In this document: one piece after another, positions 21,759 to 29,655 of the stretch | Position numbering within the stretch: position 1 is the first letter of the stretch | Layout: each line of letters begins with the position of its first letter | DNA from: a virus | Length of the DNA: 30,991 nt | Virus record (IMG/VR): IMGVR_UViG_3300034013_000050 | Span: 1-30,991 of that record | Strand: one strand, 5' to 3' | Position numbers and translations under genes: made by a program | Notes under the pieces: model-generated | The model's input: the letters and a program-made list of their open reading frames with translations, nothing else | Told to the model about the DNA's origin: nothing | Databases searched by the model: none

Positions 21759-21906
21759 GAAATTAAAAGTAACATCACCAAAAGGCGGTAAACGTGGTTG
21801 CTTGTGTAAGAATGGTACATACGATTCTAAATGCTGTACCGGTAAACTACACGAACAAGGCATAGGTAGTTTAGTAGGTCAAGGTAACGAACCTGCACCA
21901 AACTAA
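21751..21906 (+). CDS. Cys-rich small conserved protein, 51 aa
   Basis: ATG 21751 lies within the end of the XkdF-like gene; stop 21904-21906. The sequence has basic RGCLCKNGTYDSKCCTGKLH and ends QGIGSLVGQGNEPAPN. Four Cys (17, 19, 28, 29) could bind metal or form disulfides. The motif RGCxCxxxTYxxxCCxGxLxxQGIG occurs in many Bacteroidota phage genomes in my recollection, usually near structural genes, with no assigned function. It may be a virion or assembly component, by location beside the capsid genes. Confidence 0.68.
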   Translation: MNKKLKVTSPKGGKRGCLCKNGTYDSKCCTGKLHEQGIGSLVGQGNEPAPN

Positions 21907-21952
21907 TTTATAACAATTTAAAACAACAATTATTAATATAAAAAATTTTACT

Positions 21953-22342
21953 ATGACACCTGAAGCACTAAAGATTTTAAACACGTTTCAAAAAACTGAA
22001 TTATCTACTCAAAAAGTAGAATTAGCAATGGATTTTAGTGTTATAACTAAACAAACAGATTCTGCATTAAAAGATACAGGTGTTGCTTCTGCTAAACTAA
22101 CTAAAGCGGCTGCTGCTTATGCAGATGCTAAAAAAGCATTTCCACAGTATCAAAATGTTCCTAATGTATATCAAAAGAATGTTGATGCTTATTACAAAGA
22201 TTACGAGAAAAAGGCTAATGAATTAGGAATTGATGTTAAGTCAACACAATTTTATAAAGAGTATTTAGATGTCGTACAAAAAATTGGGCAAATTTCGGAT
22301 AATGTAAGCCAAATGAAAGAATCTATTAATTCTGCTAAATAA
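21953..22342 (+). CDS. Hypothetical helical protein in capsid module
   Basis: A 129-aa protein, almost all helix, with Lys/Ala-rich segments (KLTKAAAAYADAKKAF) and no Cys. Position between the Cys-rich gene and the scaffold-like gene suggests a role in head assembly, possibly an additional scaffold or decoration. No named family recognised. Confidence 0.6.
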   Translation: MTPEALKILNTFQKTELSTQKVELAMDFSVITKQTDSALKDTGVASAKLTKAAAAYADAKKAFPQYQNVPNVYQKNVDAYYKDYEKKANELGIDVKSTQFYKEYLDVVQKIGQISDNVSQMKESINSAK

Positions 22343-22361
22343 TAAACTAAATTAAGTAAAT

Positions 22362-22904
22362 ATGAATGTAATTAACGAAATCAAAACGTTATTGGGAATG
22401 GAGGTAAAACTCGCCCAAATGAAACTTGAAGATGGTGTTACGGTAATTGAAGCAGAAGTGTTTGAACCGGAAGCAGCCGTTTTTATTGTAAATGGTGAAG
22501 ATAGAATTGCTTTGCCTGTAGGAGAATACAAACTTGAAGATGGAATGGTTTTAAAAGTTGAAGTAGAAGGTGTTATTGCTTCTATTGAAATGCCTGAAGA
22601 AGAAATGCCTGAAACTGAAACTGAAGCTCCTGAAGTAGAAGTAGAAGTTGAAGCACAAGCTGCTGCTCCTAAACGTGTAGTTGAATCAATTACTAAAGAA
22701 ATGTTCTTTTCTGAAATTGAAAAACTACGTGCTGAAATTGCTGAATTAAAATCAGTAAAAGAAGAAGTACAATTAAGTGCTGAAGTTGATGTACAACCAT
22801 TAACACATTCACCTGAAGTTACTTCAACTGTTAAATTAAATAAAATATCACCTAATCGAGCGATGTCTACACAAGACATTGTAATGTCTAAACTTTTTAA
22901 CTAA
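22362..22904 (+). CDS. Capsid scaffold-like protein
   Basis: A 180-aa very acidic protein. The N-terminal part begins NEIKTLLGMEVKLAQMKLED, followed by strands with EAAVFIVNGEDRIALPVGEY (40-60 region). A Glu/Pro stretch (EEEMPETETEAPEVEVEVE) and a helical C-terminal part with IEKLRAEIAELKS follow. Low complexity, acidity, coiled-coil tendency and position directly before the major capsid gene fit a scaffold that is cleaved or ejected by the protease. I recognise the IVxGEDRIALPxGEYxLEDG block as common near capsid genes in this phylum. The scaffold role is inferred. Confidence 0.65.
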   Translation: MNVINEIKTLLGMEVKLAQMKLEDGVTVIEAEVFEPEAAVFIVNGEDRIALPVGEYKLEDGMVLKVEVEGVIASIEMPEEEMPETETEAPEVEVEVEAQAAAPKRVVESITKEMFFSEIEKLRAEIAELKSVKEEVQLSAEVDVQPLTHSPEVTSTVKLNKISPNRAMSTQDIVMSKLFN

Positions 22905-22913
22905 AAATAAAAA

Positions 22914-23861
22914 ATGGCTACAACTACTACAATTACTTCACCAACTTATTCAGGTGAATTTGCAGGAAAATATATTTCTGCTGCATTACTTTCAGGTTCT
23001 ACTATCGCAAATGGTGGAATCGAAGTTATGCCTAATGTAAAATACAAACAAGTAATCCAAAGAATTGCTACAGATGGTATTGTTAAAGATGCTACTTGTG
23101 ATTTTGATGCTACTTCTACAATTACTTTAACTGAAAGAATTTTGCAACCTGAAGAATTTCAAGTGAATTTACAATTATGTAAAAAAGACTTCCACCAAAC
23201 TTGGGAAGCCATCACAATGGGTTATTCTGCCTTTGATACTTTGCCTCCTTCATTTGCTGATTATTTGATTTCACACGTAGCTGCTAAAGTTGCTGAAAAA
23301 ACTGAACAAAACATTTGGAAAGGTGTTAATTCTAATGCAGGTGAGTTTGCAGGTTTTGTAACATTGGCTACTGCTGATTCTTCTGTTATCGATGTTGCTT
23401 CACCTGCTTCAGGTGGTATTACTGCTGCTAACGTAATTGCTGAACTTGGAAAAGTTGTAGATGCTATTCCTGCTGCATTATACGGAAAAGAAGATTTGTA
23501 TTTATACCTTTCACAATCAGCTGCACGTGCTTATGTTAGAGCATTAGGAGGATTTGGTGCTTCAGGTTTAGGTGCTAATGGTACTAACAATATGGGTACA
23601 CAATGGTGGAACAACGGAAGTTTGTCTTTCGATGGTGTAAAAATCTTCGTTGCAAACGGAATGGCTGATGATTACGTAATGGCTGCACAAAAATCAAACT
23701 TATTCTTTGGAACAGGTTTGCTTTCAGACCAAAATGAAGTTCAATTAATTGATTTAGCCCCAATCGACGGAAGTATGAATGTCAGAGTGGTAATGCGTTT
23801 TACTGCTACTGTTAACTACGGAATTGGAAGTGAAATTGTGTTGTACACTCCTGCTGCATAA
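22914..23861 (+). CDS. Major capsid protein
   Basis: A 315-aa protein, start MATTTTITSPTYSGEFAGKY. It includes an alpha/beta core with ILQPEEFQVNLQLCKKDFHQ and WEAITMGYSAFDTLPPSFAD, then helices (ISHVAAKVAEKTEQNIWKGV) and an end with strands (SNLFFGTGLLSDQNEVQLID). Length and position after protease and scaffold-like genes fit the major capsid protein, presumably an HK97-type fold, which sequence alone cannot prove. It starts after an A-rich leader (TAAAAATAAAAA) and is followed by strong terminator T5, so it is likely the end of an abundant transcript. G/A-rich codons such as GGTGGA and GCTGCT are more frequent here, suggesting high expression. Confidence 0.85.
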   Translation: MATTTTITSPTYSGEFAGKYISAALLSGSTIANGGIEVMPNVKYKQVIQRIATDGIVKDATCDFDATSTITLTERILQPEEFQVNLQLCKKDFHQTWEAITMGYSAFDTLPPSFADYLISHVAAKVAEKTEQNIWKGVNSNAGEFAGFVTLATADSSVIDVASPASGGITAANVIAELGKVVDAIPAALYGKEDLYLYLSQSAARAYVRALGGFGASGLGANGTNNMGTQWWNNGSLSFDGVKIFVANGMADDYVMAAQKSNLFFGTGLLSDQNEVQLIDLAPIDGSMNVRVVMRFTATVNYGIGSEIVLYTPAA

Positions 23862-23884
23862 TCATAACAAATAAACAAGAAAAG

Positions 23885-23913
23885 GGTGGTGGAATAAACA
23901 CCACCTTTTTTTT
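23885..23913 (+). terminator. Terminator T5 after the capsid gene
   Basis: GGTGGTG (23885-23891), seven-base loop, CACCACC (23899-23905), then eight Ts. It limits transcription from the capsid operon into the tail-tube gene and could set the ratio of capsid to later products. Confidence 0.9.
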
Positions 23914-23935
23914 ATTATTACTTCAAATAAAAAAA

Positions 23936-23953
23936 GATAATTAACTAATTATC
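23936..23953. promoter_or_regulatory. 18-bp palindrome before the tail-tube gene
   Basis: GATAATTA-AC-TAATTATC is a perfect 8-bp inverted repeat with a 2-base centre, 24 bases before the ATG at 23978. It lies between terminator T5 and the next gene, where no TAnnTTTG promoter is visible. It could be an operator or a transcript-stabilising stem; AT-only pairs make a strong RNA stem unlikely. Confidence 0.4.
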
Positions 23954-23977
23954 AATAACTTATAAAAAAATATAAAA

Positions 23978-24502
23978 ATGGCTTGTGATTTAACACTTGG
24001 AAGATTAGAACCCTGTAAATCAGCAGTAGGCGGCTTGAAGGCCGTTTATTTTGTGAATTGGGGTGAAATGACAGGATACACCTACACTACAGGTACAGAT
24101 ATTATTGATGCTGTTACAGGTGACCCTGATGCATTTAGATACGAATTAAAAGGAACTAATAGTTTTGACCAAACTATAACTTCATCACGTGAGAACGGAA
24201 CTACATTTTTTGACCAAAGCGTAAAACTTCAGTTGAAAAGTTTAGATGCAGTTACACACAAACAAATTAAACTACTTGCTTATGGTCGTCCACAAGTAAT
24301 TGTAGAAGATAACAACTCAAACTTCTTTTTGTGTGGATTAGAACACGGAATGGATGTTACAGGTGGAACTATTGTTACCGGTACTGCAATGGGTGATTTA
24401 TCAGGCTACACATTGGAGTTAAAGGGGATGGAACGTGTACCCGCTAATTTCTTGGGTGATACTTTGGCTGAAGTTGGATTTAATGTAATTATTACTGACT
24501 AA
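23978..24502 (+). CDS. Major tail/tail-tube-like protein
   Basis: A 174-aa protein, start MACDLTLGRLEPCKSAVGGL. It looks beta-rich with AVYFVNWGEMTGYTYTTG, FDQTITSSRENGTTFFDQ and a final LKGMERVPANFLGD. The pattern matches tail-tube-like proteins encoded near the capsid gene of Bacteroidota phages, in my recollection. The tail-tube fold is inferred from length, composition and enclosure by terminators T5 and T6, which fits abundant, independently tuned expression. Alternatives include a head-decoration protein. Confidence 0.6.
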   Translation: MACDLTLGRLEPCKSAVGGLKAVYFVNWGEMTGYTYTTGTDIIDAVTGDPDAFRYELKGTNSFDQTITSSRENGTTFFDQSVKLQLKSLDAVTHKQIKLLAYGRPQVIVEDNNSNFFLCGLEHGMDVTGGTIVTGTAMGDLSGYTLELKGMERVPANFLGDTLAEVGFNVIITD

Positions 24503-24523
24503 TTAATTATTACAATTTAATTA

Positions 24524-24548
24524 AGGGTGGCATTAGCTGCCCTTTTTT
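24524..24548 (+). terminator. Terminator T6, related to T3
   Basis: AGGGTGGC (24524-24531), ATTA loop, GCTGCCCT (24536-24543), then five more Ts. The two A-to-G differences from T3 (GGTAGC/GCTACC) keep pairing as G-T wobbles. T5 and T6 frame the tail-tube gene, which may therefore have its own start signal or rely on partial readthrough. Confidence 0.85.
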
Positions 24549-24595
24549 ATTTTAAAACAATTTCGACTTTTATTTATTATTTAATAAAAAATAGA

Positions 24596-24937
24596 ATGAT
24601 AGTTTTAAAGGATTCTACATACTCACAAAATTTCAAGTTTATGCCGCGTAGTTGTAATATTACTTCTATGGTGTTTAAAGATGAATTAGCGAATGTAGAA
24701 CACGAAATAGAAAATCCTGTACTTGTTAAAGAAAAGTATTGGATGCAATTTCAAGAAGATTTAACGTTTGAATTTCTAATAGATGGCCGTACTTATGCTT
24801 TAACTTGTTTTGATGGCGCAAATGTCGTTTATAGAGATAAAGTAATGTGTACAAATCAATCTATTTCTACTTATACAATTAATCAGGGTGTGTATGTTCA
24901 AAATGCTACATCTAATGAATTTATAATATATGACTAA
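24596..24937 (+). CDS. Small structural protein before portal
   Basis: Start taken as ATG 24596 (an in-frame ATG at 24527 lies inside terminator T6). The 113-aa product starts MIVLKDSTYSQNFKFMPRSC and looks beta-rich, with FLIDGRTYALTCFDGANVVY, then KVMCTNQSISTYTINQG. Similar small beta-rich proteins precede portal genes in related phages as I recall; a baseplate or connector part is plausible. Overlaps the portal start by 8 bases. Confidence 0.58.
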   Translation: MIVLKDSTYSQNFKFMPRSCNITSMVFKDELANVEHEIENPVLVKEKYWMQFQEDLTFEFLIDGRTYALTCFDGANVVYRDKVMCTNQSISTYTINQGVYVQNATSNEFIIYD

Positions 24938-26729
24938 TAATATTTCAGTTGTTAATTTATCGGCTTATACTTCACCCGAAATTAAGGAGAATAAAAAAGC
25001 TAATTACATTGAATACGGAAACGATAATAATTACTTTCAGTATTTAATAGATAGATACTTGTATAGTACTTCAAATGGTGCTATTATTACCGGTATTACT
25101 AATATGATATATGGTAAAGGTATCGGTGCATTAGATGCTAATAAAAAGCCTAATGAGTACGCACAAATGATTTCTTTAATTAAACCTGATTGTTTAAAAA
25201 AGGTAGCATTAGAACGCAAATTATTAGGAATGGCTGCAATGCAGGTTGTAATGGAAAAGAAACAGGTAAAATCTATTTCACACTTTCCTATGCACACTTT
25301 ACGTGCTGAAAAATGTAATGATAAAGGCGAAATTGAAAATTGGTATTATTTCCCTGATTGGACAAAGAAAAAGCCAAGTGAAGAACCTAAAAAGATTCCT
25401 GCTTTTGGTTTTGGTAACGGAAACGAAGTAGAAATTTATATTGTAAAACCTTATGTATCAGGGTTTCACTACTATACACCAATAGATTATTCAGGTGCTT
25501 TACCTTATGCTTATTTAGAAGAAGAAATAGGTGATTATCTTATAAACGATATTGCAAACGGATTTAGTGGTACTAAAGTTATCAATTTTAACAATGGTAT
25601 TCCTTCTGAAGAAATGCGTGATAGAATAAAAAGTGATGTTCTATCTAAAGTTACCGGTGCAAGGGGTGAAAAAGTAATTGTAGCTTTTAACGCTAATGCA
25701 GAAAGTAAAACTACAGTTGATGATTTACCTTTAACTGATGCACCTGCACACTACGAATATTTAAGCAAAGAATGTTTTGAAAAACTAATTGTAGGACATA
25801 GAGTAACTTCACCTATGCTTTTAGGAGTTCGCACAGGTGATGGTGGTTTAGGTAATAATGCAGATGAAATTAAAACTGCTACCCTGTTAATGGATAACAT
25901 TGTTATTAAACCATACCAAGAAGAATTATGTGCTGCATTAGATGAAATTTTAGCAGTTAATGGTATTTCTTTAAAATTATACTTTAAAACTATTCAGCCA
26001 TTAGAATTTACTGATTTAGAAAACACTACTACACAAGAACAGGTAGCAGAAGAAACAGGTTTAAGTTCACACACTTGTTTAGGTTCTGAATCTATAGCTG
26101 ATGAATTAATAAACAAAGGCGAAGTATTGGGTGAAGAATGGTTATTGATTGATGAAACAGAAGTAGATTACGATGCAGAAGAAGAATTAGATGCTGAAAT
26201 AAACTTTATTAATCAGAAGCAAAACGATAAATCTTTACTATCTAAAGTATGGAAATTTGTTAGTACAGGAACTGCAAAACCAAATATTAAAAGTCCTGAA
26301 CAAGATAAAACTATTGATGGTGTAAACTTTATTACAAGATACGTTTATAGCGGTAATTTAACAGGTGAAAGAAAATTTTGCAATAAAATGTTAAATGCAG
26401 ATAAAGTATATCGTAAAGAAGATATAATTGCTATGGAAAATTTAGCTGTAAATGCAGGTTTTGGTAAAGGTGGTGCTGCAAATTATTCTATATGGTTATA
26501 CAAAGGCGGGCCGAGATGTTTGCATAAATGGCTACGTAGAACGTATGCAAATTTAGAAGGTGTAAAAGTAGACCCTACAAATCCAAACGCTAAACCATTA
26601 AGCAATAGAATAGCTGAAAAGTACGGTTATAGAATTAGAAACGAAAAAGAAGTATCTATGAAGCCTGCTGATATGCCAACAAAAGGTTATACACAAGAAT
26701 ATTGGGATAAAATGGGATTTAAAAACTAA
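24930..26729 (+). CDS. Portal protein with extra C-terminal domain
   Basis: A 599-aa portal: the ring at one capsid vertex through which DNA enters and the tail attaches. N-terminal part: NYIEYGNDNNYFQYLIDRYL, then TGITNMIYGKGIG and LGMAAMQVVMEKKQ. Core: YAYLEEEIGDYLINDIANGF, then VGHRVTSPMLLGVRTGDGG, and the helical LMDNIVIKPYQEELC, all in portal order. Residues about 463-540 form an additional domain (KFCNKML, KVYRKEDIIAMENLAVNAGF, SIWLYKGGPRCLHKW). I have seen this domain in head proteins of related phages; it may be a nuclease- or protease-like accessory. Portals are usually about 400-500 aa, so the extension is notable. The portal lies after capsid genes and 12 kb from terL, unlike most siphoviruses. 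Confidence 0.85.
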   Translation: MTNNISVVNLSAYTSPEIKENKKANYIEYGNDNNYFQYLIDRYLYSTSNGAIITGITNMIYGKGIGALDANKKPNEYAQMISLIKPDCLKKVALERKLLGMAAMQVVMEKKQVKSISHFPMHTLRAEKCNDKGEIENWYYFPDWTKKKPSEEPKKIPAFGFGNGNEVEIYIVKPYVSGFHYYTPIDYSGALPYAYLEEEIGDYLINDIANGFSGTKVINFNNGIPSEEMRDRIKSDVLSKVTGARGEKVIVAFNANAESKTTVDDLPLTDAPAHYEYLSKECFEKLIVGHRVTSPMLLGVRTGDGGLGNNADEIKTATLLMDNIVIKPYQEELCAALDEILAVNGISLKLYFKTIQPLEFTDLENTTTQEQVAEETGLSSHTCLGSESIADELINKGEVLGEEWLLIDETEVDYDAEEELDAEINFINQKQNDKSLLSKVWKFVSTGTAKPNIKSPEQDKTIDGVNFITRYVYSGNLTGERKFCNKMLNADKVYRKEDIIAMENLAVNAGFGKGGAANYSIWLYKGGPRCLHKWLRRTYANLEGVKVDPTNPNAKPLSNRIAEKYGYRIRNEKEVSMKPADMPTKGYTQEYWDKMGFKN

Positions 26730-26732
26730 CAA

Positions 26733-27233
26733 ATGGCACAGGCACTATTTATAACTCGTGATGATATTGTAAAATTTACTGCATTAAATGGCAATATTGA
26801 TACTGATAAATTTATACAGTTTATTAAAATCGCTCAGGATATTCATATACAGAACTATCTTGGTACTCGATTATTTAAAAGGATTAATGATGATATAGTT
26901 TCAGGTGATTTAGAAGAACCATATACAACGCTTTTAAGCACTTATATTAAACCTATGGTAATTCATTGGTCTATGGTAGAATATTTGCCCTACGCTGCTT
27001 ATACTATCGCTAATAAAGGTGTATTTAAACACACAAGCGAAGCAAGTACAAACGTAGATAAAAACGAAATAGATTTCTTAATAGAAAAAGAGCGTGATGT
27101 AGCACAATCTTATACAAATCGTTTTATAGATTATATGTGTTTTAATCAATCTTCGTTTCCTGAATATAACCAAAATTCAAATGCTGATGTTTACCCTGAT
27201 TCTTCTGCAAATTTTACAGGATGGATACTATAA
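26733..27233 (+). CDS. Head-tail connector-like protein
   Basis: A 166-aa helical protein starting MAQALFITRDDIVKFTALNG, then FIQFIKIAQDIHIQNYLGTR. The long helix and the pattern ...DIHIQNYLG..LF..I, together with its position directly after the portal, fit the connector/adaptor family (gp6-like, DUF6712 in recent phage annotation). Starts 3 bases after the portal stop. The function by family is inferred. Confidence 0.65.
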   Translation: MAQALFITRDDIVKFTALNGNIDTDKFIQFIKIAQDIHIQNYLGTRLFKRINDDIVSGDLEEPYTTLLSTYIKPMVIHWSMVEYLPYAAYTIANKGVFKHTSEASTNVDKNEIDFLIEKERDVAQSYTNRFIDYMCFNQSSFPEYNQNSNADVYPDSSANFTGWIL

Positions 27234-27361
27234 AAGAAACATACAAACCCAAAGAAAAGAACGTACAAAAATTACAATTATTTTTAAATAAAATAGAAAA
27301 TGAGTTTAAACTTCACACACATAAAGTCAGATACGTTCGAGGCAGTAAACTTCGAGATTAA
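27221..27361 (+). CDS. Small basic overlapping ORF, 46 aa
   Basis: ATG 27221 lies at the end of the connector gene; stop 27359-27361. It overlaps the next gene by 62 bases in another frame. The sequence MDTIKETYKPKEKNVQKLQL continues as a basic helix. The first 65 bases (27234-27299) lie where no other frame is annotated, so it may be a real small gene; the overlap makes it uncertain. Confidence 0.4.
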   Translation: MDTIKETYKPKEKNVQKLQLFLNKIENEFKLHTHKVRYVRGSKLRD

Positions 27362-27632
27362 TATAGATGAAGTACCGGTAGATTTATCAGATACTATTAT
27401 TCGTATGCAATTACGCAAAGAATACGGTGGTGTAGTTGGTTTATCTTTAACTTCTGTAGGTAATGCAGGAATAACAATTACAGATGCTCCAAACGGCTTA
27501 TTTCGTATTAATCAGCAAATTATAGATATACCTGCTTTTAATTACATTTACGATATTGAATTCGATTTTGATGGAGTTGTAAAAACCTATATTTCAGGGA
27601 ATTTTTTAATTAAAAATGATGTAACCCGATAA
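27300..27632 (+). CDS. Baseplate/fibre-base beta protein
   Basis: A 110-aa beta-rich protein starting MSLNFTHIKSDTFEAVNFEI, with PVDLSDTIIRMQLRKEYGG and IPAFNYIYDIEFDFDG. This resembles the N-terminal domain of BppU-like upper baseplate proteins, which carry receptor-binding fibres; the family match is by eye. It shares its final base with the ATG of the fibre gene (TAATG). Likely links fibre to baseplate. Confidence 0.62.
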   Translation: MSLNFTHIKSDTFEAVNFEINIDEVPVDLSDTIIRMQLRKEYGGVVGLSLTSVGNAGITITDAPNGLFRINQQIIDIPAFNYIYDIEFDFDGVVKTYISGNFLIKNDVTR

Positions 27633-29650
27633 TGTGTGAACAAGTAAACATAAACGTTTCTGAAACTAACGAAACAATTAATATAGTATCTTCTGAAATT
27701 CAAGAAGTAATTGATATTAATGTGTTTGAAACTGCTGAAGATGTTACTTTAAACATTACTGAACAACTAATTCAAGTAAACGTAAATAAAGTAACGGCTG
27801 CTGAACAAATACAATCTGATTGGAATCAAACAGATGTAGATGCATTAGATTTTATTAAAAACAAACCTACTTCTACTTCTGACTTTATAAACGATGGTGA
27901 AGATGGTGTTAATCCATTTATAACGGCTGCCGATATTCCTCCAGTAACAGGCTTTGTTCCATACACAGGCGCAACGGAAAATGTTGACTTAGGCGAGTAT
28001 GAATTAAAAGCAGGACAGGTTGAGTTTGACCAAACACCAACAGGCACTGCGGGAGTTGGGGTAATGCGTTGGAACGATAGCGATGGAACGGTTGATTTAG
28101 GATTGAAAGGCGGCAACGTAACTTTGCAAATTGGGCAAGAGTCAGTTTTAAGAGTTGTAAATAAAACGGCTACCAATATAAATTTATTAGAAGCAAATTA
28201 CCAAGCGGTAAGAGTTACAGGAGCGCAAGGGCAAAGATTAAAAGTTGATTTAGCGCAAGCCACAACCGACAATTTAAGCGCAGAAACAATCGGACTTGTA
28301 ACCGAAACAATAAACAACAACCAAGAGGGTTTCATTACCACAGGCGGAATTGTTAGAAATATAAACACAACAGGAAGTTTGCAGGGCGAAACGTGGGCCG
28401 ATGGAGATATACTATATTTGTCTCCTACAACTGCGGGAAATGCTACAAAAGTAAAACCTACTGCGCCAAACCATTTGGTTATACTTGGTTACGTTATTCA
28501 CGCTCACATTACTCAAGGCTCTATTTTTGTAAAAGTAGACAACGGCTACGAATTAGACGAACTGCATAATGTAAAAATAACAAGCGCAGGGAATAACAAC
28601 GTATTGGCTTACACTTCAGCGACTGACATTTGGGAGAATAAAACAATTAATACTGTTATAGGGTATACACCATTTCAATTACCCGCACTCACAAGCGGCA
28701 GCGTTTTATTTTCAGATGGTACGACCATAGCGCAGGACAATGCAAACCTATTTTGGGATGACACGAATAATCGTTTAGGAATTGGAACAAATGCGCCTAC
28801 TTATAATCTTGATATTTTATCAACAGGAACGCCTGTTTTTAGATTAAAAAGAGGAACAACTACGGAATTAAGATTTTCTTGCTTTTCGGGTGGTGCTTAT
28901 ATTGGTACTTATAATTCATCTCCTTTAATTTTTACAACAAATAGCACGGATAGAGCTACTATTTTTGCAAACGGAAATTTTGCTATCGGCACCACAACCG
29001 ACGGAGGCTTTAAATTAGACGTAAACGGCACGGCGAGGATAAAGGGTGCAAGTAATTTAGGAACAACAACTGCTTTTACTGTTACAAATAGTGATTCAGT
29101 TAATGTTTTACAAGTACAGGATAATGGTTATATAAGAATAGGTAGTCAAGCTACAAGCGCATTTCGTGTTTATGCAACTGATGCTTCGGGAGATTCTGAG
29201 CCTTCGGGATTAAATTTAGCGTTAAATTCACGTGTAGTTGCTCAAACAACCGCTTTTAATCTTGGTATGGTTACTGTTAATGGTATTAATGGAACGGCTA
29301 CAACGGGAAATCAAAACGTGTTTTTAATTTCAAAAGGATTTGCGCCTACAAGTGGGACTTGTGTTTATGCGGCTTCCTCAATAATACCTACAATCAACCA
29401 AACAGGAACGGCAACAGGAATAACAAGAGGTTTATATATCAATCCTACTTTAACAAGTGCTGCTGATTTTAGAGCGATTGAAGTTGCAAGCGGAATAACT
29501 ATATTAGGCGCATCAACAACGGCGAAGGCATCGCTTAGAATACCAAGCGGAACTGCACCAACAACACCAACAAACGGCGATATTTGGTTTGATGGAACTG
29601 ATTTAAAAATACGAGTAGCAGGAGTAACAAGAACAATAGTTTTATTATAA
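27632..29650 (+). CDS. Tail fibre/receptor-binding protein
   Basis: A 672-aa fibre with modular structure. Residues 1-50 are short beta repeats (INVSETNETINIV and similar). QSDWNQTDVDALDFIKNKPT (61-80) is a common segment of trimeric fibres. Middle blocks (PYTGATENVDLGEYELKA, TNNRLGIGTNAPTYNLDI) match repeat units of tail fibres, and the end has TPTNGDIWFDGTDLKIRVAG, a typical carboxy-terminal tip. Host binding is inferred from family and position before the lysis genes. Large parts from about 27930 on are richer in G+C than the rest of the phage, suggesting acquisition by recombination (see findings). Confidence 0.78.
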   Translation: MCEQVNINVSETNETINIVSSEIQEVIDINVFETAEDVTLNITEQLIQVNVNKVTAAEQIQSDWNQTDVDALDFIKNKPTSTSDFINDGEDGVNPFITAADIPPVTGFVPYTGATENVDLGEYELKAGQVEFDQTPTGTAGVGVMRWNDSDGTVDLGLKGGNVTLQIGQESVLRVVNKTATNINLLEANYQAVRVTGAQGQRLKVDLAQATTDNLSAETIGLVTETINNNQEGFITTGGIVRNINTTGSLQGETWADGDILYLSPTTAGNATKVKPTAPNHLVILGYVIHAHITQGSIFVKVDNGYELDELHNVKITSAGNNNVLAYTSATDIWENKTINTVIGYTPFQLPALTSGSVLFSDGTTIAQDNANLFWDDTNNRLGIGTNAPTYNLDILSTGTPVFRLKRGTTTELRFSCFSGGAYIGTYNSSPLIFTTNSTDRATIFANGNFAIGTTTDGGFKLDVNGTARIKGASNLGTTTAFTVTNSDSVNVLQVQDNGYIRIGSQATSAFRVYATDASGDSEPSGLNLALNSRVVAQTTAFNLGMVTVNGINGTATTGNQNVFLISKGFAPTSGTCVYAASSIIPTINQTGTATGITRGLYINPTLTSAADFRAIEVASGITILGASTTAKASLRIPSGTAPTTPTNGDIWFDGTDLKIRVAGVTRTIVLL

Positions 29651-29655
29651 TAATT

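Noticed and set aside
22352-22879. Long antisense reading frame (175 codons, minus strand) under the scaffold-like gene
   Set aside because: Its predicted protein is a Ser/Thr-rich repeat typical of the reverse complement of a Glu-rich gene; the forward gene has a clear family pattern and operon context.
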